Assembly: GCF_030272615.1 (NCBI RefSeq)
Contig: NC_081410.1
Location: forward strand, 228,320,915 to 228,380,914
Reading direction: 5' to 3'
Length of the DNA stretch: 60,000 bases
From: Cryptomeria japonica
Lineage: Eukaryota; Streptophyta; Pinopsida; Cupressales; Cupressaceae
The translations under genes and the position numbers were made by a program. Below are positions 11,376-23,186 of the stretch, in pieces (position 1 is the first letter of the stretch; the number at the start of each line of letters is the position of its first letter). Below the pieces are notes generated by a model. The model did not search any database and was not told where the DNA came from. It saw only the letters and a program-made list of their open reading frames with translations.

Positions 11376-12829
11376 TGTAGTCACACAAATCTGTCCATTT
11401 TAATTAAATGAATTTTTGCTATTTATTTGATTAAAAATCCACTAGCCATTAGTTAATTAAATTAATATTTAATTAGTTCATCTTCAAACATTCCTATTAA
11501 TTAAATAAATTATTTAATTTATTTTAATTAATTCATTAAACTAAAATCACAATCAATTAAATGAATAAATTCCATTTATTTCATTTAACCCCCTTTCCTC
11601 TTTTAAATAAATTAAATAAAACATTTATTTAAATCATTAAAACCCCCCCACTTGCATTCTTCTAAAAATGCAACTTGCACCTATTTGTTGAAATAAATGA
11701 ATTTTATTTTAATAAAAACTCACCAAACCCACTTGCAATCCTAATCCCCTTCCACATTCTTCTAAACCTCTTTCTAATTAGCCTAATCCATCCCCTAATT
11801 ATTGTCACATTCCTAAGCAACTTGGAGTCACTTCTCAAAGACTCCAAAGTCTTTGAAAAACATTTAATGCTTTATGTGTCCAACAAGTTAACCTCTAAAG
11901 TCTTCTAGACCACTAATGACTCTTACATGACCATTAATGGCTCTTACATAACCATTTATGGTTAAATCCACTTGCACCCATGGTTAAAGACTTTAACCCA
12001 TAACTCAACCCTCATGTGACCCATGTGTCTTCTCAAACATTTATTGCTTTGACCATGGTTATCCTCCCTAACTCTTGCACAAGAGTTTATCCATTGGATA
12101 AAAGCATTATTCTTTGGATAATGAATTTATTTACTCAACCCAACCTTCTCCCAAGTTAACTCTCTGGTCATGTCAAACATTTAATGCTTATTCCCCCTCC
12201 TCTCAACTCATCTCATGTTGACACTTGTCATCTTGGGATTAGGTTGAAAGCCCTCTCATGGATTGGATATCATTCAATCCTGACCCTTGTTGAGATTACT
12301 TAATCTCAACCATCCATTGCTCCATTTTTCCTATAAATAGAGCTCATTTCTTCATAATCCAGATCTTGAAAACTTGTATGCATTTACATTATAGTCATTT
12401 TTAGAGAGCATTTAGCATAAATCAATCATATTCACTCTTTTGGTTTAAAATCAACACTAGCTAATTAGATAATCTCTCATTTTTAGCTTTTGTTCACACT
12501 TGCATTGCATAAGTAAATCATTTCCAATCTTGAATCTCCATAAGGCATCCATAGTGCAAAAATCTATTGAGAGCTACACTAATTTGGAACTTGGAGAGGA
12601 GAGGAACAAGGGAGAAGGAGCTACAAGCATGGTGGAAGGCATTTGGAGATGCCTTGTTGTGTTTGCTTTCATAGTTAAATACTTCATTATGTTTTTAGTG
12701 TCTCTCTTGGTATGCCTGCTTAGACTAGTTCTTGGTTGATTAACACTAACTCTTCTTTGTTTCTTGTGTTTCTTATGTGTTATAACACCACAAGTCTTGG
12801 TCTAACATTGTCCTTTTTGCAGAGCATCA
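11376..12829 (+). repeat. 3' LTR of element A (1454 bp)
   Basis: It starts TGTAGTCACAC and ends GAGCATCA, consistent with TG...CA termini. The boundaries were set by the adjacent polypurine tract and by the point where homology with the LTR of C ends. The start is rich in A/T with repeated TTAATTAAAT-like words. The first five flanking bases, GATCA (12830-12834), are the expected target duplication, but the other end is outside the window. Confidence 0.88.
12332..12339 (+). promoter_or_regulatory. TATA box in 3' LTR of element A
   Basis: CTATAAATAG lies about 500 bp before the LTR end and is conserved in the LTR of C (48752-48759, reverse strand). It is the probable core promoter of the family. 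Confidence 0.65.
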
Positions 12830-13293
12830 GATCACATTCCCTACAAATTTACTATGAAGAGCATGGTTGAAAGCGCCTGCAATGCATATGTCCATGAAAA
12901 TAAGCCCGCAAATTTGGAATTGTACCAGGGGGAATATCCATGGTGTGATTTCTTCAAGTCAATATTGAACGGGCAGATTGTGGAAGGGATCCCCAATTGG
13001 CAATGCAAATGTCCAGCAAAGTATTGTAATAGGGTTGGTCCTTTCTACAATCAAGGGGACTTCAGCAACTCCAGGATTCAAGGCTTTGAATGCATGGATT
13101 CCAATGTCAATGCCACCATTAGAGTTTTGCCTGCACTCGAAAACCACACCGGGAGCTCTTGATTGAGATAGGCAGGAAAGGATCAAAACACAATGTGGAT
13201 CCAAGGAACTTGGAAAGAAGCATCCCCTCGTGAGGTTTGTATGATGGGATGCCTTGCATCTACCTCTGCTTGTGATTTTCTAGTCACTCTCTA
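12830..13293 (+). pseudogene. DUF2921-like membrane protein pseudogene, 5' fragment
   Basis: The frame is open directly from the LTR edge (DHIPYKFTMKSMVES) through a Cys-rich segment (WQCKCPAKYCNRVGPFYNQGD, GFECMDSN). A shift near 13155 moves to another frame (LLIEIGRKGSKHN), and a third frame reads REVCMMGCLASTSACDFLVTLY up to about 13290. The last part resembles the repeated R-x-x-M-x-x-VGC unit seen again in the 3' fragment. I infer that this is the extracellular N-terminal part of the same DUF2921-type gene, truncated on its 5' side by element A. The family match of this fragment alone is weaker than that of the 3' fragment. Confidence 0.5.
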
Positions 13294-13302
13294 CATTTGA
13301 TC

Positions 13303-14700
13303 CGAATTATGGATTCAGATGACAACACCTGGATGACAACACCTGAGTGAGAACCTGTGGTATTGTGGATTTGTTTACATGAACAAGGTAAACACATAAT
13401 TGAAGCAAGCCAAAAAGTAATCTATTCAATTCGAAAATCCAACATATATAAGTTCATGAGATTCCAAGGGTCACCAAAAGCCCTTGAGAATCAAATCCAA
13501 TAGTCATATTTGTTTATTTACATAATAAAATCCAAAACTACGAAATTTTCAAAAAACTATATGAAATTTTGTCTTAACTTTAACTAGACATAACTTTCTA
13601 CTCAGGACTCGAAATCGCGAGCTGTTTAACTCGTTGGAAAGGTCTCTAATAGTTGAAGGTGAAGTCTTGTAAAAATGTGCCTATGGCAATGTTCTAAGGG
13701 ACAGGCCAAAGTTTCAAGGGCTGAAAATGTCCTGAAGGCCTTCAAAAACGCCAATTACTAACATAAAGAAAAATTAGAAAAAAAATGAAAATATTTTTTC
13801 AATATTTCAAATTTGCTTTTGATCATTACTTCCCCCTTGAAAAGCAATGGGCCCCATTGCATCAACACTCTAAATGAGATGAGGAAAACAGAGCTGAAGC
13901 TGCTCCCTGGTAAACCACTTTCTTTGTTGAGCAATCTGCCCTGCTTGAACCACTTTGTACAGATAGATCTGTTGTTGTTTGAGTGTTTCACCATGGTGTC
14001 CACAATCTAATCACATTGGAATGGAGAAGTTGCATCTGGATTCAATTCTGTAGTGGAAATTGTTTCTGCCACATCTGCAACATCTAATAGTGGAGGAAAA
14101 TATGGCTTCAAGAGTTCCACACTGAAGATTGGATGAAGACCTAGAAATGATCAGAAGCAAATTGGAAAAAAAATATTTTCATATTTTTTCTAGTTTTTCT
14201 ATATGTTAGTAATTGGCATTTTTGAAGGCCTTCGGGGCATTTTCAGCCCTTGAAACTTTGGCATGTCCCTTAAAATATTGTCATAGGCACGTTCTTTCAA
14301 GAGTTCGCCTTCATCTCTTGGAGACCTTTCCAACGAGTTAAACGGCTCGCGATTTCGAGCCTTGAGTAGAAAGTTATGTCTAGTTAAAGTTAGGACAAAA
14401 TTACTGATTCGAATTATAGATTCGGATGACAACACCTGGGTGAGAACTTGCAGTATTGTGGATTTGTAACTTTCTACTTAGGACTCAAAATCGCGAGTTG
14501 TTAAACTCATTGGAAAGATCTCCAAGAACTAAAAGCAAAGTCCTGAAAAACCTGCCTATGGCAACATTCTAAAAGACATGCCAAAATTTCAAGGGCTGAA
14601 AATGCTCTGAAAGCCTTCAAAAACGCCAATTACTAACATATAGAAAAACTAAAAAAAATATGAAAATATTTTTTTCAATATTTCAAATTTGCTTCCGATC
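13303..14700. repeat. 1.4 kb repeat with inverted and direct copies, inserted in the DUF2921 pseudogene
   Basis: A block of about 240 bp occurs three times: forward (about 13575-13826), reverse complement (about 14160-14400) and forward again (about 14463-14700). Each runs from AACTTTCTACTCAGGACTCGAAATCGCGAG-like sequence to CCAATTACTAACATA and a poly-A/T end. A shorter word, CGAATTATGGATTCAGATGACAACACC-like, marks both 13303 and 14410. The 330 bp between the first two arms has no recognised domain. The arms could fold into a long hairpin. The insertion interrupts coding sequence of the DUF2921 pseudogene. The class is unresolved; a foldback element or nested fragments are possible. Confidence 0.7.
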
Positions 14701-15880
14701 CTACAGCTTTTTCGCTTAAGCAGCGTAATATTATAGTGGGTTTCATTTCTAGAATTCGTAGACTCTGGAAAGACCTTATATCCTCTTTCCTTTGAGCGCC
14801 CAATACAACCTGACATGTATCTGCCTTATGATATGTACAGTCTAATGTCATATCGTTACACCAAGACTAATATTGCAGAATCTGTCTCCAAGCGAGAAAA
14901 TTCAATGAGGATGGATGATCGGATAAGGGGGCGTTTATTCAAGTATCCCTTGAAGGAAGCAAGACAATCAAGGGATAGTTTTCATGTCTTCGCGCGAGAT
15001 GTTTCGGTGCATTCAACGATCACTTCCAGTGGGTTTAATTCAAATGCTACGATGAATTTGGAAATCATAGCTATGGAGGAGTTTATGTGGATGGATTTAT
15101 CAGATAAACCAATATGTCCTAACTATGAAGAAACCCAATCGGTCAGGTTGAAGCAAGAACAAATTTGTCAAGAGGAAAGGCGGTTACTCAAAGTGGCAAC
15201 ACAACTCAAATTGCACGAAATCTTTCCTACTGTGTTCAAGCTCTCTGTTGAAGGTGTGTATGATCCGCAGAGGGGTAAGATGTATCTTGTAGGCTGCCTT
15301 GACATTCGGGTTCGGGCAGAAATTTTCCACAGCAATAGTAGCTATGATGCAAAAGATGGCCTGGATTGTCAAATTGAACTGAAATTGCAATACCCACCAA
15401 CAAATTTTAGGCTTTTGATGGATCCATCTATGAAAGTGTCAATCCAAAGCAGCCGAACAGAGAGTGACCCGCTTTATTTCAAGCCAGTGGAATTCCATAC
15501 AGCACCGATTTTGTACAATCGACAGACAGCAGAATTGATTCCTCGCAGGACATTGAAGACAATGCTGAACATTTTGTCTCTCTGCCTTGCAACTGCCTGT
15601 ATTATCATCCAATTGTTGTATGTTGTGCACAATGCAGAAGCAGCTGCATACATTTCACTTGTTATGGTGGGCATACAGTATTTCTCTAACAACTGGTACA
15701 AATTACTTATATTTTGCAAGCTCAGATCCCCTTTTTGAAAAGCAACAATATTATTGTGGAATTCGGGACCGGCCTTCTCCCATATTTGGTATCCAAATCA
15801 ATATCATCATGTTGCTTGCGTGTATTTCCACACTAGGACTTTTCCAAAAAGTTTGGAAATATTTTTATGATTTTCATTAA
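14701..15880 (+). pseudogene. DUF2921-like membrane protein pseudogene, 3' fragment
   Basis: Coding similarity starts with FSLKQRNIIVGFISRIR near 14709, shifts frame, and becomes the long frame containing 14815-15738. Within it, TVFKLSVEGVYDPQRGKMYLVGCLDIRV and IELKLQYPPTNFRLL match the extracellular DUF2921 repeat. SRTESDPLYFKPVEFHTAPILYNRQ and RRTLKTMLNILSLCLATACIIIQLLY (a membrane segment) match the start of its transmembrane part. Near 15690 the frame breaks, and the continuation DPLFEKQQYYCGIRD is in another frame. The usual C-terminal set of membrane helices is absent. DUF2921 proteins are plant-specific multi-pass membrane proteins of poorly defined role. Frameshifts and truncation make this a pseudogene. 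Confidence 0.72.
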
Positions 15881-16741
15881 TAATATTTATTTTAATTTTT
15901 AAATAGTTTTAATCATAATTGTAATATTTTTAGGACTATAATAATTAATAATATTTAAGATTAAAATTATTATTTAATTAATAATTATAATAATTTCAGT
16001 TATTTTAATTAATTCTCATGTTTACTTATTTATTTATGTTTGGAAGTAGGGATTTTTTTAGAGAATTAGAATAAAGATAATGCTTCAAATGAAATAGTAT
16101 AAGATATAATTTAATTTTTATTTTAATTATGTAAAATCAAATTCTTATTATCTCTTTTATGCTAATTTACCGATGCGCTTTAATTTAAGTTCTACTTTAT
16201 TATTTTAATAATGTGAACCCAAATCCCCATAACAATCTAATAAATAAATAATTATTTAAAAAAGACATTAAAAAAAATAAAAAATCTAAATTAAACTAAA
16301 ATCCTCAACATAACATCTAAACTTTTAGACCAATGATATTAATGATAAATAGTTTTGGAAAATTTAAAAGTAATTTATTTTGCATTTCTATAATAAATAT
16401 TTCTTGAATAGGAAAAAGTAATGATTTCTTATTTTTTTGTCAAACAATTTATTAAGTAATAGTATTGTCTAAGAGCAAGTATTAAAAATTAATCAATTTG
16501 AATCATCTTAAGGTCATGATCCTTCATCCTTCATCCAATTCAACCTCCACCAAACATATCCAACTCCCAAATCACCCTTCCTAAATCGCAAACTCTAAAC
16601 ATATCCTAAAGTTGAGCTTATTATTTCAACCCCACAATCTTTTGATTTTTTAAAAAGTCATAAGATCCAATCCAATCTCATTTAACCATCGAATCCTTTA
16701 GGTAAATTGATCACTTTTTTTCTCATACAAATCCAATAATT
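15881..16741. other. AT-rich intergenic sequence
   Basis: The stretch is dominated by TTATTTAATTAATAAT-like words. No coding frame, repeat boundary or RNA gene was recognised. Confidence 0.6.
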
Positions 16742-17338
16742 ATGACTCCATTCTATTGTGATGAGTCCAATCATCAATTTGAATTTTTTGTATTTGATGA
16801 TGATGGTGTTACCTTTGTCAATATAGAAGAATATAATCCCTATGATGATAATGAGATTCTTGTGGACCAAGATGAATACACTTATGAATCCTTAGATGAG
16901 ATTTCCTTAAGCAAACTTTTCACAAGATCTCATTCTCCATCCATCAATCCTCAAGACCAAAATTCTTTTGCCACACCTACACACATATCCATTAATACTC
17001 AAGACCAAGCTTCTTTTCTCATACCTACACACATATCTATTATTCATCCTACTTATATGGTGCAATCAAGGTTGATGAGTCTTAACAGACTACCCAACCC
17101 CATAACCTACACAACGTGTGATACAAGAAATAAAACATTACGACAAATATTAAATTATTTTATTCCTTGCTTTAAAAATTACATTTGGATTGTTACCTTA
17201 CATTTGGGCTTGCTCACATGGCCTCTTCTCCCCCCTCTCTCTTATACTCACACATGGCAATCACCTTCTTCGACATCCAACACTCAGACATTCACCACTC
17301 TTCTAGCAAGTTTCCTATCTTCTTTGGCTTCTCCTTAG
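16742..17338 (+). CDS. Hypothetical acidic protein ORF, 198 residues
   Basis: Not recognised. The N-terminal 60 residues are very acidic (FVFDDDGVTFVN, DEILVDQDEYTYESLDE). Then come two imperfect copies of a short unit (DQNSFATPTHISINTQ and DQASFLIPTHISIIHP), then a hydrophobic and Thr/Ser-rich tail. The ATG context and composition are compatible with coding, but no promoter or neighbour supports it. It may be a remnant of a mobile element. Confidence 0.3.
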   Translation: MTPFYCDESNHQFEFFVFDDDGVTFVNIEEYNPYDDNEILVDQDEYTYESLDEISLSKLFTRSHSPSINPQDQNSFATPTHISINTQDQASFLIPTHISIIHPTYMVQSRLMSLNRLPNPITYTTCDTRNKTLRQILNYFIPCFKNYIWIVTLHLGLLTWPLLPPLSYTHTWQSPSSTSNTQTFTTLLASFLSSLASP

Positions 17339-19259
17339 CCTCCTCAATCTATCAAAAAAGACACTAATCGGCCAAAACACACAAATGTGCTATATGCTTG
17401 TCTCTTTCATGGCCAAAATACTTAATATAGCATCCAATCTTCCCTTTACAATTTCCTATTTGGCAATTCCTATCATTGTCAATTTTATTGCCTCCTTTTC
17501 TACTACAAAGGAATTTGTTTTCTATAATTTTTAGCCTTCAATAGGTTTGGAAATTTAAGAACTCGTAAAAAACTTGACAAGTATGTCTTTCCTTCTTTAC
17601 CTATACCACTTTTTGCAAACAAGGAGTTCACAAATTTTGATACCTTTTCCCTTAGTCATTTAACTTTTTTAACAATTTAGTGGTTTAACAAACTAGGACA
17701 TTCACGAACTAAACACTTTGTTGAAAATTTGCAAGTTTGGGGTTCAAACAACTTGTTGACAACTATTTTGGCATTTCAATGAGTTATAAAAATGAACTTT
17801 GATGAACCAAGGAGTTTGTGAACAAAGTTTTTCGATGAAACATGTAGTTTACAAACTTAGGGGTTTGTTGAGTAACATTTCTTTGGTGCAAGGAAAATTT
17901 TGTGAACATTGACTTTTCCTAAAAAAGAAAAGCTCTAACATTTTGGTGAATGAAAGAACCAAAAAGTCAACTTTCTTTGTTGGAAATTTGGGCTTTCAAC
18001 AAACTTAGCATTTCACAAATGTCAAAATCCTTTGAAATTTTCCAACTTAGTCAATTTGCATCTTTTTTTGCCAAAATTTTACCCTAAATTCCTCATGAAG
18101 AAAAACACCATAAACCAACTAAAACACGACCAAAATAGAATTGGAAAAGAAAATAAAACCTACAAATCTTTTTGGTTGATGATGATCACTCCTAAAACAA
18201 ACATGTCAGGCAAGAAGTTTGTGAGTATAGCTTACAAAACAAGGTTATGTAGTAGAAATACCCTTATAGATTGTAAACAACCTACAATAGACCCCAGGGT
18301 AGTTGCAAGAAGTTGAGTTCACTTTTTGACCAAAAAACTGGAAATGTTTTTTTCCTAATTTTTCAAAATTTGTCACAAGTGATCTAAACATTTGAAGCAC
18401 TTAAATATTGAGTCCAAAAAATGTTTAGTATATGAAATGTAGTACTCTAAGTATAGTTTTCAAATATGTAATTTATTTAATACCCAAATGATATGAATTG
18501 ATTTTCAGTAGGCATGTCTAAAAATCATTGTTTAGAAATCACCTTTTCAAGACCATACCATGCATGTGTGTTGGTTAACGGATTTATCACTTTAAAACAA
18601 CTCAACTTAGATGACTTATAATTTCCCAAAATGAGAGACAATCATGAACTAACAGTTGGAGAAATCACGCTATTGAATTAGCAATTTTCCTCTAAATTTT
18701 AGAGGTACATCTCCCTCTTGTGATGTAATTTGCTTTTTTGGGGGTTGTTCTTTTTACCAAAAAGTAGGAAAGGCAAAACTTTTAACCAAAAATCGCTTTT
18801 AGTTAAAAGAAGAGGGTTTGACAAAAACACAATCAAATAGAATACAAGCATTCTACCCTAAAGTGTTAAGATTCATAGTCCAGTAAGACATTATTGCTCC
18901 ATCCATTCAAAGCTAAATATTTACAATAATGAGCACATGCATATTTCAGTTTCCATCCATTAGATGAAAGAAAGATAACCAAAGTGCATACTATTTCATC
19001 ATAGGAAGAATAACATAATTCACTAACCATAACTCAACATTCAGTTCTATGAAGTTACATTCAGATTTCCTTTTATAGAAATATTCATTCAAAAATTGTG
19101 AAAGAAAAACTATATATCTCCCTCTCCTGACTCTTATTTGACATATATATACACCATTGTTAACTGTCTTTTTTTTAAAGCAACCGTTTTAAGAAAAGGA
19201 ATTGAACAACTATTCCAAATAAAAAAAATGGTCTAAGAGAGCCTGACCCTATATCACTT
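17339..19259. other. Intergenic tract with a decayed satellite-like phrase
   Basis: Between about 17570 and 18060, degenerate words such as AACTTGTTGA, TTTGTGAACA and AACTTAGGGGTTTG recur irregularly, suggesting an eroded short tandem repeat. The rest is AT-rich with no gene seen. Confidence 0.4.
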
Positions 19260-20200
19260 GGCAACATTATTGATTAACAGGGGGAAAAGGGTTTCTTCCC
19301 ACTATGATTGCGAGCTGAAGTTGACCATAATGTATTTCGTCCTTTTCCTCTTCTTTTTCCAATGCTAAGATGATTCTCATGTATTCTGTGAAATCCCTTT
19401 TGCACTTTCAAGTCGTAGTCGTCAATCTAGAAATAATATCTTCTTGTGGGTCTTCAACTAATAATAAGCTGGGTTGAACTATAGGGTTAGCACCGTCTCC
19501 TATGAGAATCATTTTGCTCAATGTTGACTCGAGTCAATAACTATTTACACACTTATTTAGCTATAGACTTCTAACATGCATTGGATTAATTCGCTTCAGG
19601 TTCAAGATTTCTAGCTACAACAATTTCCCTTTGCAGAAGAAGATTGTGGACTTCGACTCATCTTTCATCTTTCTCTAGAATGGAAGTTATCCTCCTATAC
19701 TCGACATAATTAGTTTTATCTCTCCACGCAACTCTATTCAATTGAGAAACTATATCTTCTTGCTCCTTTTGAATCTAGTTCAAATCAATTTGAGCTATGG
19801 GGAATTTATCTTCATGGGGAAGGACCATACTATTTCAAAATGGATAATCACCCATATCGAGTACTGACCAAGGAAATCCTAAAATGGAAATAATTAAGAT
19901 TCTTGAATTCCCACTCCTCCAATAGACATGTTAGTTTGTCAATTTTCCGCTTCTTTGGCTAATCCTTAAAGAAAGAGTGAATTTGGAATATTGCCACCTT
20001 TCATTTATGGACAAGGTTGTCAACTCATTAAATTTCGGTAGAGAGAAATAATATCTTCCTTCTTCAAAAATTGTGTCAGTAACTTTGCATGCTTTAGCCA
20101 CCTAATTTGTCGTTAAGGAGGCATACTTCCGAGATCTTTGAGTAGATTGTGTCTCGCAAAAAGGAAAAATTCATGTAGTCAAGCAAATGCAAGGGTTCCC
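19260..20200 (-). pseudogene. Decayed minus-strand coding stretch, unknown family
   Basis: The reverse strand shows protein-like segments spread over frames with stops, for example MVLPHEDKFPIAQIDLN, QKEQEDIVSQLNRVAWRDK, NYVEYRRITSILEKDER and LLLQREIVVARNLEPEAN. The Glu/Lys-rich, heptad-like composition resembles a coiled-coil region. No family was recognised. It may belong with the similarly organised pseudogene at 23187-26337. The limits are approximate. Confidence 0.3.
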
Positions 20201-23186
20201 AATCTTTGCACAAAATTCAAAGGGTTTCCATGCTAGGAGATGTTAATTTGAGTAACAAGATACATTAAATGTAGTTGGGCGATTTAAAAAACTAAAGAAA
20301 TTATTCAAAGAAACTAGCTTAAAGAAGTAAGCTTTGACAGATGATCAAATAGTCAAAGATTTTTAGAACCTTAGTACCAATGCCAGGGTTTGGAAATAGC
20401 CTGAGTACCCGGCCATATGGGTCTTGATGCTTTTTACGATCGATGATATTGTTCCAACTTAGAAAAAAGGTTGGGGTGATTGGTGATTTTTAACACCTTA
20501 GAACAGTTATAGTTTGATCCGAAGACACGTGACTTAACCGACAATTTTGAAAATTTGTGAAGGGCCTAAACCAAAAATTGGCTTTTGATGGAGATGACCA
20601 AAATTTCAAAACTAGGGGAAACAACGTGTAAGGCCACCATATTTTGATCTAAATAAAAGCAATTTTTAGAATCTTCATAGGAAATGATGTGTAAGACACT
20701 GAAGATTGATGAGAATATTTTTTATAATTTTATTTTATTTTATTTTTTTCTGAATATTTTTAATTGGCCCTAATTGTTCTTTAGAAAACCCCTCATGTAT
20801 GGCCCCCATAATTTGACTTAAACTATCTTTTTTTGACTTTTTTATATTTGATTTTTTTTGTAGAATGATGTCATATAATTTTTTATTCAAGTTTATGGAT
20901 TGGTTTCGAAAGACAAAAAATAAAAAATAATCATCAACATACAAATAGATACTCATGAACAACATTTAAATTGAGATGCAGATATTATAACTATATTTCT
21001 TTACACATATTACATAGTTTATAAATTTTGTAATAGATGACTAATAGTTTCCACCGTGACAGAAAGGGATTACTCATTTAATTTATGAAAAATAGCAATG
21101 ATAACATAGAAAGCAACAAAAACACGAAAATCAATCCCTCGATGAGATGTTTCAAGTGTATTGGTAATTGGGTAAGTCGTCTAGTATGGGGCAATACCAT
21201 TGTAAATTTATCTCTATCTTTTGTCTTTGGTACTGATTTCTTATATCCACATCATTCAATATAGATTTTGTATCTGGAATATACCCTAATACATATAATT
21301 TTAATCATTGCATATGTTTCCTATGTTTGTGAGTGTGATATGTTCCTAATTGGCATTATTTTCTTTGTGTAACCTGCTGGAAAACTCGCAATAGAATCCT
21401 CCTTTGGTTTCCCAACTATATTGGATCACCAATATATGCAAGAATAATTATTTATTTTTTTAACCAAAACCAATTTCCCTACAACAACTATTTCATTCTA
21501 TTCGCAAAAAACAAAATATAAAACTTTGAAAATACTAAGGATTTTTTTAGAATAATTCAATAACAGATTTTCACAATTGTAAAGAGTTCTAGTTTGTTAT
21601 CATAGTTTAGCTATCAATTGAATTTGTTATTTTGTAGGAAGATTGTTGAATCTTTTGAACTTACAAATTTGTACTCTGTTAATTAATAATGCTATGAGTT
21701 ATTTTGCAGTTCCATTTTCTGCGATTTTATTACTGTCATATTTGTAATTTGGTATCAAAGCCAATGCGAGTCGTATTGTTTGAAAGGATGAGCCTTCACC
21801 TGCATTGAATTTTGGAGCTGATGTTGATCCATTTGAGTGTTGTTTATGAGTCATTCTTGTTGTCAAATATTCTTTGGGTTTACTTGACATTTTTTTTGGT
21901 TTTTTGAATGTTGTATGTGTTTGAGGTGAACCCCCATGTTGAAAAAAAAAAGAGAAATATTTTTGTATCTACTGATCTATTCTTTTTGTCTTTTTTATTA
22001 TGAGAGAAAATATTTTCAAGGGCAGTTTGATAGGCTGAGTGTTGGGTGAAAATTTTGTAAACTGATGAAGGTTCACAAAATGTGTGTTTCACAATAGCAC
22101 ACAAAACGATATCTCTTAGAAGGCAAGATACAATTCCTCCTAATTATAAGGCAACTATTTTTTATTTTTCCCACCTGTAAACTTTACACTAATCTAGGGT
22201 ACAATAACAACTTGATTCCCTTCTTTCAAAACCAATTATATTCAATTCTCTTTCAAGAATAGACTTTCCCTTAACTTAAATAACTTTGAAAACTGGTAGT
22301 AATATTGTACTAATTAATTTGGAAAGTAAAGTGTTTGTGAAAGAAAAAAGTTTTCCATTACTTCCCTTTTCTAAAACTGACCCACGGACGGGAATTTGCA
22401 GACTTAAGAACTCAAAGATTCTTTCTATGTACTAAGATTCCTATCAACCACTGCAACCCAAATATATTGTCAGCTCAAAGACTCACAAATATATTAAAAG
22501 ATATTCTACTCTATCCAGATAGTCTGTATAGCGCAAAGACTCTACTTTCTATCCTTCTAATATAAATTTTGGAGATGACTTGCATAAGATAAAAAACTTA
22601 AAGCTATTTCTTCTCAGTTAATTCCCATTTTCTAAATTTTCAAAGTAACTCAAAGATTACGTGTAAACTTTCAAAAGTTCTTCAATATTCAACACCAATA
22701 ACTATAACCAACTTTAACCATTCAAGAATATATGATACCAATGACATAAGAACATTCATACCACATAAAAGATTGAACTCAAAACAAAGTTTGAATGCCA
22801 AGCTCTTCTCTTTCTTGATTAAATTGCAAATTTACAAAAAAGAACACCAAGACTCAATTTGCTCTTCACTTTGGCAAATTTTTGTTGCATAAACAAATAT
22901 GAAAAAAAGATCCCTATTACAATAATAACCCTTGAATATATATAGAAGAAGGGTGCAACATGAAAGTAGGAAATTATAACTAATTCTAAGACTAAGTCAA
23001 AAGTAGAGTTCAAATTGACTTAGGACTTGTGCACTTAACAGGTGCACAAGAGCAAATACAAAAAGACACCTGAAGTGTCAATGGGTAAAATGAAAAACCA
23101 CTGGAAAAACATGAAAATGACTAAGTGTCATTTTCCCTTAAGTTGAATCTCGCTTCTATAACTCCATGAACTTCAAAAAGCATTCT
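20201..23186. other. AT-rich intergenic sequence
   Basis: About 3 kb without a supported gene. It includes poly-T/A-rich parts near 20720-20900 and dispersed ACTCAAAGA words near 22400-22560. No LTR pair or terminal repeat was identified. Confidence 0.5.

Larger units (their letters stand above)
1..12829 (+). mobile_element. Tat/Ogre-type Ty3/Gypsy LTR retrotransposon, copy A (5' LTR outside window)
   Basis: The order is leader ORF, gag, aspartic protease, reverse transcriptase, RNase H, a second archaeal-type RNase H, integrase, a long 3' block, polypurine tract and 3' LTR. This order, with integrase last, no chromodomain and a duplicated RNase H, is that of the plant Tat lineage of Ty3/Gypsy (established family knowledge). 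The 3' LTR was delimited by comparison with copy C, which is colinear on the opposite strand at the other end of the window; homology stops in both after the same GCATCA terminus. No 5' LTR is recognisable between position 1 and gag, so it should lie just left of the window. The coding region carries many stops and three indels, so this copy is non-autonomous. Confidence 0.9.

Noticed and set aside
11675-11908. 77-residue frame in the A LTR, with a counterpart in C at 49133-49438
   Set aside because: It lies wholly within the LTR, and its conservation follows from the LTRs being homologous; composition is AT-driven.
12500-12739. 79-residue frame with a hydrophobic end
   Set aside because: It is inside the 3' LTR of A, and copy C is altered at the matching place; not a gene.
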